A stretch of DNA of 64,000 nt from JAGPUQ01 sp050179115 (GTDB lineage Bacteria; Pseudomonadota; Gammaproteobacteria; Pseudomonadales; Porticoccaceae), in contig JBFXFL010000006.1 in assembly GCA_050179115.1 (NCBI GenBank), forward strand, positions 20,824-84,823. The letters run 5' to 3'. Position numbers and translations under genes: made by a program. Positions 1 through 8,866 of this stretch are shown here, piece by piece (position 1 is the stretch's first letter; every line of letters begins with the position of its first letter). The notes below the pieces were generated by a model, which was not told the DNA's origin, made no database searches, and saw only the letters and a program-made list of their open reading frames with translations.

Positions 1-82
1 CTGCTGTCCTGAGCCGGGTTTTACGGTAAACTTGTCGACCGCCGGTCCAACGGCGGACAACCGTCCCTATCCGAGGCGAAAC

Positions 83-382
83 ATGGCCCGTATTACTGTC
101 GAAGACTGCCTGGAAAACGTCGATAACCGCTTTGAGCTGGTGATGATTGCCGGCAAGCGCGCGCGCCAGCTCGCCACCGGTGGCAAGGAGCCCCTGGTGC
201 CCTGGGAAAATGACAAGCCCACCGTAGTCGCTTTGCGGGAAATCGCCGCGGGCCTGGTGGACCGCAGCATTCTCGACGAAGTTGAAGACGTCGAAGACTT
301 CCTTTCGCTTGACCTCTCGCGGGTCACGGAGCTGCCGCCCTATGTCTTTGAGGACGACGCAACACTGGCCGGCGACGACTGA
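83..382 (+). CDS. rpoZ: DNA-directed RNA polymerase subunit omega
   Basis: Small subunit that helps fold and assemble the beta-prime subunit of RNA polymerase. The 99-residue product starts MARITVEDCLENVDNRFELV, the typical omega N-terminus, and contains the conserved RARQL segment and an acidic C-terminal tail. I chose the ATG at 83, preceded by a GAGG-type ribosome site, over an upstream in-frame start at 32 that adds non-conserved residues. The (p)ppGpp synthetase gene follows within about 10 bases, the usual rpoZ-spoT order; omega also forms part of a ppGpp binding site on RNA polymerase in E. coli (known from the family). Confidence 0.96.
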   Translation: MARITVEDCLENVDNRFELVMIAGKRARQLATGGKEPLVPWENDKPTVVALREIAAGLVDRSILDEVEDVEDFLSLDLSRVTELPPYVFEDDATLAGDD

Positions 383-392
383 CCCGGAGGCG

Positions 393-2507
393 GTGTGCCT
401 GGAGGCGGTCAGTTCGCTCGAGCGAAAACTGTCCACCTACCTGCCCGCTTCGCAAGTTCGACGTGTTCGGCGCGCCTTCGATTACGCAAAGGCAGGCCAT
501 GAAGGCCAACTCCGGCAGAGCGGCGAGCCCTATATTTCGCACCCGCTCGCCGTTACCCACATCCTCGCCGACATGCACATGGACAGCGAAGGCCTCATGG
601 CCGCGTTGCTCCACGATGTCATTGAAGATACCCAGGTCACTCGCCCGCAGCTCAACCGCCGCTTCGGCAAGACCGTCTCCGACCTGGTAGACGGGGTCAG
701 CAAGCTGACCGAAATCGAATTTTCGTCCCGCGCGGAACAGCAAGCCGAGAACTTCCAGAAAATGGCGCTCGCCATGTCCCGCGACATTCGCGTGGTGCTG
801 GTGAAGCTTGCCGACCGGCTGCACAACATGCGCACCCTGGGCGTGCTGCCGCCGGAGAAGCGGCGCCGCGTCGCCCGCGAAACCCTGGACATCTACTCGC
901 CCCTGGCCCAGCGCCTGGGCATGAACGACATGCGGGTCGAGTTCGAGGAACTGGGCTTCGCCGCGCTGCATCCCCTGCGCCACCGCCGCATTCGCGAGGC
1001 ATTGCGCAACGCGCGCGGCCGCCGCATCGGAGTGGTCGCGGAAATCCAGGAGGCGCTCGAAAACCGGCTGCAGAGCGAAGGTATTGTGGCCAGCGTAACC
1101 GGGCGCGAGAAACATCTCTGGAGCATCTACCAGAAGATGAAGCTCAAGAAGCGCTCGTTCAAGTCGCTGATGGACGTGTTCGCCTTCCGCATCGTGGTCG
1201 ATTCAGTGGACGCGTGCTATCGGGCGTTGGGCGTTGTCCACAACCTGTACAAACCCGTCACCGGCGAATTCAAGGATTACATAGCCATTCCCAAGGCGAA
1301 CGGGTATCAGTCGCTGCACACGGTGTTGGTGGGCATGCACGGCGTCCCCATCGAAGTGCAGATACGCACCCGCGAAATGGACGACCTTGCCAACTACGGG
1401 ATCGCGTCGCACTGGTTTTACAAGCGGGGGCCGGGGCCGGCGGCCGGCAACCAGAGCCGCGCCAACCGCTGGGTCAAGAGCCTGCTGGAATTGCAGCGCC
1501 AGGCCGGCAACTCGCTGGAGTTCATCGAACATGTGAAGACCGATCTTTTCCCGGATGAGGTCTATGTCTTCACCCCCAACGGCAAGATCATCGAGCTTCC
1601 CAGCGGCGCCACGCCGGTGGATTTCGCCTACGCCGTCCACACCCATATCGGGGACACCTGTGTGGGCTGCGAGATCAACGGCCAGTTGAGCCCGCTATCT
1701 CAGGCTCTGGAGAGTGGCCAGCGGGTGCGGATCGTCACCGCGCCCGGTGCACAGCCGAATCCGTCCTGGCTGGATTTTGTGGTCACCGCCAAGGCCCGCA
1801 GCGCGATCCGTCATTTTCTCAAGCACCAGCAGCACGACGAATCGGTGGAGCTCGGCAAACGCCTGCTTGATCAGGCGTTGTCCCGCTTTGGCACCGGCTA
1901 CCAACAGATCCGCAAATCCCAGATCCGGCATCTGCTCAAGGAAACCGGTGCGAAAAACTTTGAGAGTGTGCTTCAGCAGATCGGTATCGGCAGCCGCGTT
2001 GCCTACGCCGTGGCGAATATCCTGATCCCGGTCGCGGACCGCGGCGAGGTCGCGCCCAACCTCGACTCGCCCATCCTGATCGACAACAGGCAGGGCCTGG
2101 TCATCAGTTTCGCGCGCTGCTGCTACCCGCTGCCCGGCGACCCGATCCTGGGTCACATCAGTCCGGGCCGCGGTCTGGTGATACACCGCGACTCCTGCAA
2201 AAACCTGACCGGCATTCGCGGCAGCCAGGAAAAATCCCTGCCCCTGCAGTGGTCTCCCTCCGTCAAGGGCGAATTTCCCGTGGAGCTGAAACTGGTGGTG
2301 GCGTCCGAGCGCGGTATCATCGCCACCCTGGCGAGCCGGATCGCCGAACAGGATGCCACCATCCAGCGTATCAACGTGGGTGATCGGGACGCTGCCAGCA
2401 TTGTCAGCATCGTGCTTGCCGCGCGCAATCGCGTGCATCTCGCCAATATCATGCGCCGTATCCGGACCCTGAAATCCGTGCGCTCGGTGCAGCGCGTCAA
2501 AAACTGA
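393..2507 (+). CDS. spoT: Bifunctional (p)ppGpp synthetase/hydrolase SpoT
   Basis: RelA/SpoT homologue controlling the stringent-response alarmone. Domain order seen: N-terminal HD hydrolase with intact HDVIEDT (His at about residue 74), nucleotidyltransferase with ANGYQSLHT (about 302), TGS domain (about 390-450), and a C-terminal ACT domain. The preserved HD motif and the position after rpoZ favour SpoT over RelA. The synthetase element before YIA reads EFKD (about residues 292-295), while bifunctional enzymes usually have RxKD and RelA ExDD, so this is a hybrid. Start: GTG at 393 gives the family-like N-terminus; an ATG at 282 lies inside rpoZ and would add about 37 non-conserved residues. 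GGAGG at 386-390 is unusually close to that GTG, so the exact start is uncertain. Confidence 0.93.
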   Translation: MCLEAVSSLERKLSTYLPASQVRRVRRAFDYAKAGHEGQLRQSGEPYISHPLAVTHILADMHMDSEGLMAALLHDVIEDTQVTRPQLNRRFGKTVSDLVDGVSKLTEIEFSSRAEQQAENFQKMALAMSRDIRVVLVKLADRLHNMRTLGVLPPEKRRRVARETLDIYSPLAQRLGMNDMRVEFEELGFAALHPLRHRRIREALRNARGRRIGVVAEIQEALENRLQSEGIVASVTGREKHLWSIYQKMKLKKRSFKSLMDVFAFRIVVDSVDACYRALGVVHNLYKPVTGEFKDYIAIPKANGYQSLHTVLVGMHGVPIEVQIRTREMDDLANYGIASHWFYKRGPGPAAGNQSRANRWVKSLLELQRQAGNSLEFIEHVKTDLFPDEVYVFTPNGKIIELPSGATPVDFAYAVHTHIGDTCVGCEINGQLSPLSQALESGQRVRIVTAPGAQPNPSWLDFVVTAKARSAIRHFLKHQQHDESVELGKRLLDQALSRFGTGYQQIRKSQIRHLLKETGAKNFESVLQQIGIGSRVAYAVANILIPVADRGEVAPNLDSPILIDNRQGLVISFARCCYPLPGDPILGHISPGRGLVIHRDSCKNLTGIRGSQEKSLPLQWSPSVKGEFPVELKLVVASERGIIATLASRIAEQDATIQRINVGDRDAASIVSIVLAARNRVHLANIMRRIRTLKSVRSVQRVKN

Positions 2508-2522
2508 AACCCGAGGTGATTC

Positions 2523-2906
2523 TTGGCTGACAAATGCGTCATTCACAGCGACCGCGCGCCTGCCGCCATCGGCACCTATTCCCAGGCGATACGCGCCGGC
2601 GACACGGTGTATCTTTCGGGACAGATTCCCCTCGATCCGGTCAGCATGCAACTGATCAGCGGCGACATGCGCGCCCAGGTCGAGCGCGTCTTCGACAATC
2701 TTGCCGCAGTCTGCGCGGCCGCCGGCGGTTCCCTCGGCGACATTGTCAAACTGAACATCTTCCTGGTCGATCTCGGTCATTTCGCCCTCGTCAACGAGGT
2801 GATGGCCGGCTATTTCTCGACACCCTATCCCGCGCGTGCCGCCGTCGGCGTGGCCGCGCTGCCGCGCGCCGCCCAGGTGGAAATGGACGCGATCATGGTG
2901 CTTTGA
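2523..2906 (+). CDS. ridA: RidA family reactive intermediate/imine deaminase
   Basis: YjgF/YER057c/UK114 family enzyme, which hydrolyses reactive enamine/imine intermediates released by PLP enzymes such as threonine dehydratase. The 127-residue length is normal. Conserved elements are visible: AIGTYSQAI near the N-terminus, YLSGQIPLDP, and the PARAAVGVAALP stretch with the substrate-binding Arg. The start codon is TTG at 2523, supported by a well-placed GAGGTG ribosome site. It lies 15 bases after spoT, the same order as in Pseudomonas, so the three genes probably form one transcript. Confidence 0.93.
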   Translation: MADKCVIHSDRAPAAIGTYSQAIRAGDTVYLSGQIPLDPVSMQLISGDMRAQVERVFDNLAAVCAAAGGSLGDIVKLNIFLVDLGHFALVNEVMAGYFSTPYPARAAVGVAALPRAAQVEMDAIMVL

Positions 2907-3006
2907 CACTCACCCCAAGTTGCCGTGGTGAAGAGTGGCGGTGGTGACGTCGTGGTGACATGTCGGTATTGAAATTTCCGTTGTGAAACTCTGGAGGAAA
3001 GCCGCC

Positions 3007-3678
3007 ATGCAGATCGATATCATCTCCGACGTTGTATGTCCCTGGTGCTATGTCGGCAAAAAGCAGCTCGAGCGCGCGCTGGCCAAGCGCCCGCAACTGC
3101 AAACCGAGATTCGCTGGTTTCCCTACCAGTTGCATCCGGAAGCGCCGGCCGAGGGCTACCCGTACCGTGAAACCATCGAGCGCAAGTACGGGCGCCAGAT
3201 GATCGACGGCATGTTCGCGCGCCTTGCCGCGGTGGGAAAATCCGTCGGCATCGAATTTCAGCTGGACCGCATCGCTCGCGGCGCCAACACCCTCAACGCC
3301 CACCGCTTGATCGAATGGGCGCGCACCGAGAACTGCGAGGACGCCATGGTCGAGGCCTTGTTCAGGGCTTATTTCTGCGACGGCCGGGATATCGGCAATG
3401 CGGAAACCCTAGCCGCCATTGCCGGTGAAGTCGGCATGCGCGGCGCCGCCACCCTGGTACAGCGGCTCGCAGGACCGGACAGTCGCGCCGAAGTGCTCGA
3501 CCGCATCGCTTATTCCCGTGACCAGGGCGTCACCGGCGTGCCTTTCTTCGTTTTCGACGGCACACTGTCGTTGTCCGGCGCGCAGTCCGAGGAAACCTTC
3601 CTGCACCTGCTCGACCGGGCCGCGGCCCAAGCCGGCGACGATACCGCCGCGTCGTGCAGCCCCGAGGGTTGCATCTAG
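3007..3678 (+). CDS. FrnE-like DsbA family oxidoreductase
   Basis: Thioredoxin-fold protein of the DsbA/FrnE (2-hydroxychromene-2-carboxylate isomerase-like) group. It begins MQIDIISDVVCPWCYVGKKQ; the CPWC active site is at residues 11-14 and the cis-proline loop is GVTGVPFFVF near residue 180. There is no signal peptide, so it should be cytosolic, as is usual for FrnE. The C-terminus carries an extra Cys pair (CSPEGCI), which could act in metal binding or as an accessory redox pair (inference). ATG 3007 has a GGAGG ribosome site; a GTG at 2983 is in frame but would put that site inside the gene. Substrate unknown. Confidence 0.87.
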   Translation: MQIDIISDVVCPWCYVGKKQLERALAKRPQLQTEIRWFPYQLHPEAPAEGYPYRETIERKYGRQMIDGMFARLAAVGKSVGIEFQLDRIARGANTLNAHRLIEWARTENCEDAMVEALFRAYFCDGRDIGNAETLAAIAGEVGMRGAATLVQRLAGPDSRAEVLDRIAYSRDQGVTGVPFFVFDGTLSLSGAQSEETFLHLLDRAAAQAGDDTAASCSPEGCI

Positions 3679-3786
3679 CGGGGTCCAGCCTGACCGGCGT
3701 CACCGACAAACGCGTCCGGCATATTCATAACAGCGTGCGATCACCGCCGCGGGAGCGGCGGCCGCGGTCGCATCACGGGAGTCACC

Positions 3787-5043
3787 ATGAAATTCACCTG
3801 GTTCAATCTGATGCCCTGGCCGCATCTGCCCGCGGATTTCCGCAAGAAACACCGCTCGGTGTGGGTGGATATCGATGCCAAGCTGTACGACCCCATCAAG
3901 GGTCACGATGTCTACAACCAGTATCTCGACATGCTGGAGTATGCCGACGCCCTGGGCTATGACGGCCTCGGCGTGAACGAGCACCACCAGAACGCCTACG
4001 GCCTGATGCCCTCGCCGAACATCATGGCGGCCGCCATTTCGCGTCGTGCCCTCAATGCCGCCGTGGTCGTGCTCGGCAATTCGCTGTCGCTGTACAACCC
4101 GCCGATTCGCGTTGCGGAGGAATTCGCGATGCTCGATGTCATCACCGGCGGCCGCCTTGTGGCGGGTTTCCCGGTCGGCACCTCGATGGACACCAACTTC
4201 TGCTACGGGGACATCCCTGCGCTGACCCGCGAGCGCTATCAGGAAGCCCACGATCTCATCAGGAAAGCCTGGCGTGAAACCGAGCCCTTCGCCTGGAATG
4301 GCCGCTACACCAAGCTGCGCCATGTCAACACCTGGCCCAAGCCGATCCAGAACCCGCCGCCCATTCACATTCCCGGCGGCGGCTCGGTGGAAACCTATGA
4401 CTTCTGTCTCGACAACGTCTATTCCTATTCGTATCTGAGCTTTTCCGGCTACATCCGCGCCAAGGCCCTGTTGCAGGGGTACTGGGATCGCCTCGCCGAG
4501 CGCAACGAACCCGACGCCTCGCCCTATCGCGCCGGTTTCGCGCAGACCATCTGCGTCGCCGAAACCGATGCAGAGGCGGAAGAACTCTACTCCGAGCACG
4601 TCAATTACTTCTTCAACCGCTGCCTGCACATCGCCCCCGGCTTTGCCGATGCGCCCGGCTACCGCACCATCAAGACCATCAAGTCCGGCGCGCTGTCGCA
4701 GTTCTCGCCGAATTTCGAGGAGGCTTCCCACATGTCGTGGAAGGATCTGGTCGAGGGCGGCTTCATCATCGCCGGCAGCCCGGACACCGTGCGCGAACGC
4801 ATGGAGGATCTGATCAAGGGTTTGCGCGTCGGCAACATCTTCTGCCTGATGCACGTCGGCGACATGCCGCTCGAAAAAACCAAATACTCGACCCGGTTGT
4901 TCGCCGAAAAAGTCATGCCCAGGCTGCGCAACATGTGGCCGGAATACGATAACGACACCCGTTTCTGGTGCCAGCCATTGGCCAAGCGCGCCACCCCCGG
5001 TCCCGTATCCGACTGCAACGCCGCCCTCGGAGGCAACCGCTGA
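3787..5043 (+). CDS. LLM class flavin-dependent monooxygenase (luciferase-like)
   Basis: Bacterial-luciferase-like TIM-barrel monooxygenase of 418 residues, expected to use reduced FMN and oxygen. Visible family signatures: GYDGLGVNEHHQNAYGLMPS (about 58-77), LDVITGGRLVAGFPVGT (about 118-134), and the C-terminal GSPDTVRERMEDL element. A GGAGTC ribosome site precedes ATG 3787. The stop overlaps the start of the next gene, an alpha/beta hydrolase, in a TGATG junction, so the two proteins are probably made together. Such pairs suggest oxidation followed by hydrolysis of the product, for example ester or C-C bond cleavage (inference). The substrate cannot be read from the sequence. Confidence 0.9.
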   Translation: MKFTWFNLMPWPHLPADFRKKHRSVWVDIDAKLYDPIKGHDVYNQYLDMLEYADALGYDGLGVNEHHQNAYGLMPSPNIMAAAISRRALNAAVVVLGNSLSLYNPPIRVAEEFAMLDVITGGRLVAGFPVGTSMDTNFCYGDIPALTRERYQEAHDLIRKAWRETEPFAWNGRYTKLRHVNTWPKPIQNPPPIHIPGGGSVETYDFCLDNVYSYSYLSFSGYIRAKALLQGYWDRLAERNEPDASPYRAGFAQTICVAETDAEAEELYSEHVNYFFNRCLHIAPGFADAPGYRTIKTIKSGALSQFSPNFEEASHMSWKDLVEGGFIIAGSPDTVRERMEDLIKGLRVGNIFCLMHVGDMPLEKTKYSTRLFAEKVMPRLRNMWPEYDNDTRFWCQPLAKRATPGPVSDCNAALGGNR

Positions 5044-5828
5044 TGACTGCCCTGAGCCTGAACAAAATCAAGACCCATCACGCCGTGGTCGATGTCCTGA
5101 GCGGCGGCACCGGCCCGGATCTGTTCTTCCTGCACGGCGCCGGTGGCATCACCGCCGAAGATCCCTTTCTGACCGCGCTCGCGCAGAAATACCGCGTGCA
5201 TGCACCTCTGCTGCCCGGCTACGGCGCGTCCGACGAGTGCGAGAGCATTCGCACCATGCTCGATTTCACCCTGCACAGCTACGATGTGATGGATGCGCTC
5301 GGGTTGCGCAAACCCATCGTCGTCGGTCACTCCATGGGCGGCATGATGGCGGCGGAAATGGCCGCCATCGCACCCCACGATATCGACCGCCTGTGCCTGC
5401 TGTGCCCGGCCGGTCTGTGGCTGGATGAATACCCGATGCCCGACATCTTCTCGATGGTGCCCTATGAATTACCGGCCGTACTGTTTCACGACGTCGAGGC
5501 TGGCGCCGCGATGATGACCGCCGGTGCGGATTTTTCCGATCTCACCTTTCTGCAGAATTTTCTCGTGCAGAACGCCCGCCAGCTCGGCATGGCCGGCAAG
5601 ATCCTGTTCCCGATCGCGGATCGTGGCCTGAGCGAACGCCTCTACCGCATTCAGGCGAAAACCCTGCTGGTATGGGGCGCCTCCGATCGCCTGACGCCGC
5701 TGCCCTACGGCGAAGCCTTCAAGAAAGGTATCGCCGGCAGCGAACTGATCGTGGTCGAAAAGGCGGGGCATATGCTGCCGCTGGAGCAGACTGCCGCCGT
5801 GATTCAGGCGCTTGGTCGCCTGGGCTGA
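5043..5828 (+). CDS. Alpha/beta fold hydrolase
   Basis: Alpha/beta hydrolase of 261 residues, without a signal peptide. The full triad is visible: nucleophile Ser97 in GHSMGG, Asp215 in GASDRLTP and His243 in KAGHMLPLE. The oxyanion-hole segment FLHGAGG is near residue 38. The ATG overlaps the stop of the monooxygenase gene by one base (TGATG), indicating translational coupling; an in-frame start at 4968 inside the upstream gene was rejected. The resemblance is to meta-cleavage-product and other C-C or ester hydrolases, but family alone does not fix the substrate. It probably completes a two-step catabolic conversion begun by the coupled monooxygenase. Confidence 0.9.
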   Translation: MTALSLNKIKTHHAVVDVLSGGTGPDLFFLHGAGGITAEDPFLTALAQKYRVHAPLLPGYGASDECESIRTMLDFTLHSYDVMDALGLRKPIVVGHSMGGMMAAEMAAIAPHDIDRLCLLCPAGLWLDEYPMPDIFSMVPYELPAVLFHDVEAGAAMMTAGADFSDLTFLQNFLVQNARQLGMAGKILFPIADRGLSERLYRIQAKTLLVWGASDRLTPLPYGEAFKKGIAGSELIVVEKAGHMLPLEQTAAVIQALGRLG

Positions 5829-6023
5829 CACGAAACAACCGGCGCCAGTGGGCACTGACATGCCTGCGGGCGCCGGCAGGGAAGTGGACACAACCAGTCG
5901 CAATTTGCTCCGCATGCGCGCACGGCTGATCGGGACTGTGGTGCCTTTCATGAGCGCAAGGGCGGCGCATGGCGACCGCGCTGGCCCCTGATATCGGCGC
6001 GGCGGAAGAAGGCGGAAGAAGAA

Positions 6024-6260
6024 GCTGTCGACTTATCCGAGAGCTGGAGGTCCATCTACACCGCGTTGGCTCGATACGGCCACTGCGCCGGTGGGGGCAT
6101 GGCAGAAGGCTTCACCGATGCCGTGGTTCACCTGCGTGTGTCGGACAGGAGCTCAACTACTAACCGCAGCTTCAATTGCGCAAGAACATCCCGCTTTTCG
6201 CGCCTTCCTGCTACGGCAGGGCGATGCCAATGCAAACGCGAGCGAGCTTGAGTCTATCGG
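6024..6260 (+). pseudogene. Possible frameshifted relic of a small conserved hypothetical gene
   Basis: The 438-base gap 5829-6266 has no intact gene. Two fragments in different frames look protein-like. Frame A, about 6024-6150, encodes SESWRSIYTALARYGHC and EGFTDAVVHL. Frame B, about 6151-6260, encodes AQEHPAFRAFLLRQGDAN and ASELESI. Read in series they resemble a small conserved gammaproteobacterial protein with a YGHCDDGxIAEGYSDxVV segment followed by a HPxFxxFVLRHIDAT segment. I recall that pattern from memory and have not searched for it. The piece expected next would run into argH, so the relic is both frameshifted and truncated. Low confidence. Confidence 0.33.
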
Positions 6261-6266
6261 CGCGGC

Positions 6267-7682
6267 TCAGTCCTGGGTCGGCGTCCCTTGTTGTGCGAGT
6301 TCGGTGCGGGCCTGGGTTACCGCGGCGCGTACCTGGGCGGGCGCGGTACCGCCGATGTGATCGCGGGCAGCCACGGAGCCTTCGAGCGTGAGCACGGCGA
6401 AGACATCGCTGGCGATGGCGGGCGAGAAGGCACGCAACTCATCGAGCGACAGATCGGCGAGATCCCGACCACTGGCGATGCCGTGGGCGACCGCCTTGCC
6501 GACCGCTTCGTGGGCGTCGCGGAAAGGCAATCCCTGGCGCACCAGATAGTCGGCGAGGTCGGTGGCGGTGGCATAGCCGGCGCGCGCGGCGGCGCGCATG
6601 GCGGTGCGATTGACCTCCAGCGCGGGCACCATGTCGGCGAAGGCGCGCAGGCAGTCGCGCAGCGTGTCGGCGGTGTCGAACAGGGGCTCCTTGTCCTCCT
6701 GATTGTCCTTGTTGTAGGCGAGCGGCTGGCCCTTCATCAGGGTGAGCAGGGCGACCAGGTGGCCGGTGACGCGGCCGGTCTTGCCGCGCACCAGTTCCGG
6801 CACGTCGGGATTCTTTTTCTGCGGCATGATGGACGAGCCGGTGCAGAAGCGGTCGGGCAGGTCGACAAAACGGAACTGCGCCGAGGCCCACAGGATCAGT
6901 TCTTCGGACGCGCGCGACAGGTGTGTCATCAGCAGGCTGGCGGCGGCACAGAATTCGATGGCGAAATCGCGGTCGCTGACTGAATCCAGGGAATTGGCGG
7001 TGGGTCCGTCGAAGCCGAGCAGTGCGGCGCTGTAGTGGCGGTCGATGGGATAGCTGGTGCCGGCCAGCGCGGCGGCGCCCAGCGGCGAGCGGTTCAGGCG
7101 CTTGCGGCAATCGACCAGGCGCGAGTGATCGCGCCCCAGCATTTCGTACCAGGCCATCAGGTGGTGGCCGAAAGTCACCGGCTGGGCGGTCTGCAAATGG
7201 GTGAAACCGGGCATGATGGTGTCGGCTTCGCGGTCGGCGACTTCCACCAGCGCCTGCTGCAGGCGGGTGATTTCCGCCAGGATGGCGTCGATCTCGTCGC
7301 GCAGCCAGAGGCGGATGTCGGTGGCCACCTGGTCGTTGCGGGAACGTCCGGTGTGGAGCTTTTTGCCGGCGGTGCCGATCGCCGCGGTGAGCGCGGATTC
7401 GATGTTCATGTGCACATCTTCGAGCGCTTCGGACCAGGCGAATTCACCGGCGTCGATCCGCGCGGCGATGGCTTCCAGGCCTGTGACGATGGCATCGCGT
7501 TCCGCCTGGGTGAGCACGCCGACCCGGGTCAGCATTTCGGCGTGGGCGATGGAGCCGGCGATATCGTGGCGGTAGAGGCGTTGGTCGAAGCGGACGGAGG
7601 CGGTGAAACGGGCAACGAACGCGTCGGTGGCTTCGCCGAAGCGGCCGCCCCAAGCCTGATTGACGGGTTTGTCCTGGCTCAT
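6267..7682 (-). CDS. argH: Argininosuccinate lyase
   Basis: Last step of arginine biosynthesis: argininosuccinate to arginine plus fumarate, in the cytosol. The 471-residue product carries the fumarase/aspartase superfamily signature GSSIMPQKKNPD, the HTGRSRNDQVATD motif, and TTAQPVTFGHHL-type active-site surroundings. It begins MSQDKPVNQAWGGRFGE at 7682, the usual ArgH start; an in-frame start at 7775 would add 31 non-conserved residues. It is transcribed away from the algZ-algR pair, exactly as in Pseudomonas, with a short shared intergenic region holding an inverted repeat. Confidence 0.96.
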   Translation of the reverse strand: MSQDKPVNQAWGGRFGEATDAFVARFTASVRFDQRLYRHDIAGSIAHAEMLTRVGVLTQAERDAIVTGLEAIAARIDAGEFAWSEALEDVHMNIESALTAAIGTAGKKLHTGRSRNDQVATDIRLWLRDEIDAILAEITRLQQALVEVADREADTIMPGFTHLQTAQPVTFGHHLMAWYEMLGRDHSRLVDCRKRLNRSPLGAAALAGTSYPIDRHYSAALLGFDGPTANSLDSVSDRDFAIEFCAAASLLMTHLSRASEELILWASAQFRFVDLPDRFCTGSSIMPQKKNPDVPELVRGKTGRVTGHLVALLTLMKGQPLAYNKDNQEDKEPLFDTADTLRDCLRAFADMVPALEVNRTAMRAAARAGYATATDLADYLVRQGLPFRDAHEAVGKAVAHGIASGRDLADLSLDELRAFSPAIASDVFAVLTLEGSVAARDHIGGTAPAQVRAAVTQARTELAQQGTPTQD

Positions 7683-7705
7683 AGGGTGTCCGGGTTTGCG
7701 ACTTG

Positions 7706-7726
7706 CGCACACCGGCAGGGTGTGCG
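7706..7726. promoter_or_regulatory. Inverted repeat between argH and algZ
   Basis: CGCACACC (7706-7713) and GGTGTGCG (7719-7726) form a perfect 8-bp inverted repeat with a 5-base centre, in the 91-base divergent region between argH and algZ. It could be an operator or a transcript hairpin; the regulator is unknown. An AT-rich stretch (TATTATAAA, about 7748-7756) closer to algZ could be part of its promoter. Confidence 0.4.
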
Positions 7727-7773
7727 GCTGGATAGTATGAAGGCGCGTATTATAAACCGGGACCAAGGGCGGC

Positions 7774-8856
7774 ATGATGGAGCGAATTTTGCGCTGGTAT
7801 GAAAAATATGAAAAACGGCTGCCGCGGCGGCGGCCGGTGTCTTTGTACGAGGTTGACTACTTTCTGCCGGATCTGTGCCGTGGCGAGGGCCTGCTGGCGG
7901 TCATCGTCATTTCGTTGCTGTTGTCGGTGCTGATCGCGGTCGCTGGTTCCGGTATCGAAAATTTCGACTGGCTGGGGTTTGGCAACATTGCGTTCATGGC
8001 GATCTGGATTGCGCTGTTGAGTGTACTGGTACTCTGCGAGTGCAATCGCTGGCTGATCGGGGTGCGCTACACCTGGAGCGCGGCCATCAGTTTTGGCCTG
8101 GTATTGGCGGTCGCGTTCGTGGTTGGTGTCGCGGCGGATTATGTGGTGGCCTGGAGTGTCGGCGGTGTGTTCGGGTTTGGCCGTGCGCTGAATGTGGTGG
8201 TGGTGACCGCGATACCCGCCGGCATTCTGCTGCGGTATCTCTACTTGCAGCAGCAATTGCGGATCCAGCAACGCGCCGAACTGGAGGCGCGCATTCAGGC
8301 GTTGCAGGCGCGGATTCGACCACATTTTTTGTTCAACAGCATGAACATGATCGCCAGCCTGATCGGCTCCGACCCCGAAAAGGCCGAGCGGGTAGTTGAA
8401 GATCTTTCCGACCTGTTCCGCCGTGCCCTCAGCGACGCTCAAACGCTGGTGCCGTTGCGCGAAGAGCTGGCGCTGTGTCGCAGTTACATGGCCATTGAAA
8501 AAATGCGCCTGGGTGATCGCCTGCGCACCGAGTGGGAGATCGGCGATTACGGCGCCGGCGTACAGATTCCCTGCCTGTCGTTGCAGCCGGTGCTCGAAAA
8601 TGCCGTTTACCACGGCATTCAGTTACTCCCGGCTGGGGGTTCCGTGGAGATCCGCGTGCGGCGGGCCGGCGACCGCGTGACCATCTCGGTGCGCAATCCC
8701 TTCAATCCGCGCATGCGGCATAATAAGGGCAGCAAGTCGGCAATGGACAATGTCCGGCGGCGTCTGGAAGCGCACTTCGGACCTCGTGCGCGCGTCGAGT
8801 TTCTGACCGACGGCGAGCACTATGTGACGACACTGAGTTATCCACTGGCCTGGTGA
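7774..8856 (+). CDS. algZ: AlgZ/FimS-type sensor histidine kinase
   Basis: LytS/YehU-family membrane histidine kinase, 360 residues. Several hydrophobic helices occupy about residues 37-170 (for example GLLAVIVISLLLSVLIAV). They are followed by a short coiled segment and the His_kinase motif IRPHFLFNSMNMIASLI, with the presumed phospho-acceptor His at about 184. The ATPase part holds LSLQPVLENAVYHGI. The partner response regulator follows 10 bases later. This is the argH-algZ-algR-hemC order of Pseudomonas, where the pair controls type IV pilus function and alginate. That role is known there and only inferred here, although a pilMNOPQ operon lies in the same window. Confidence 0.9.
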   Translation: MMERILRWYEKYEKRLPRRRPVSLYEVDYFLPDLCRGEGLLAVIVISLLLSVLIAVAGSGIENFDWLGFGNIAFMAIWIALLSVLVLCECNRWLIGVRYTWSAAISFGLVLAVAFVVGVAADYVVAWSVGGVFGFGRALNVVVVTAIPAGILLRYLYLQQQLRIQQRAELEARIQALQARIRPHFLFNSMNMIASLIGSDPEKAERVVEDLSDLFRRALSDAQTLVPLREELALCRSYMAIEKMRLGDRLRTEWEIGDYGAGVQIPCLSLQPVLENAVYHGIQLLPAGGSVEIRVRRAGDRVTISVRNPFNPRMRHNKGSKSAMDNVRRRLEAHFGPRARVEFLTDGEHYVTTLSYPLAW

Positions 8857-8866
8857 GGGAAGCGCC

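Noticed and set aside
1695..2909. 404-residue open frame on the - strand
   Set aside because: Antisense to spoT and ridA, both of which show full family motifs; no motif in the antisense product.
3700..4854. 384-residue open frame on the - strand
   Set aside because: Antisense to the luciferase-like monooxygenase; shadow frame.
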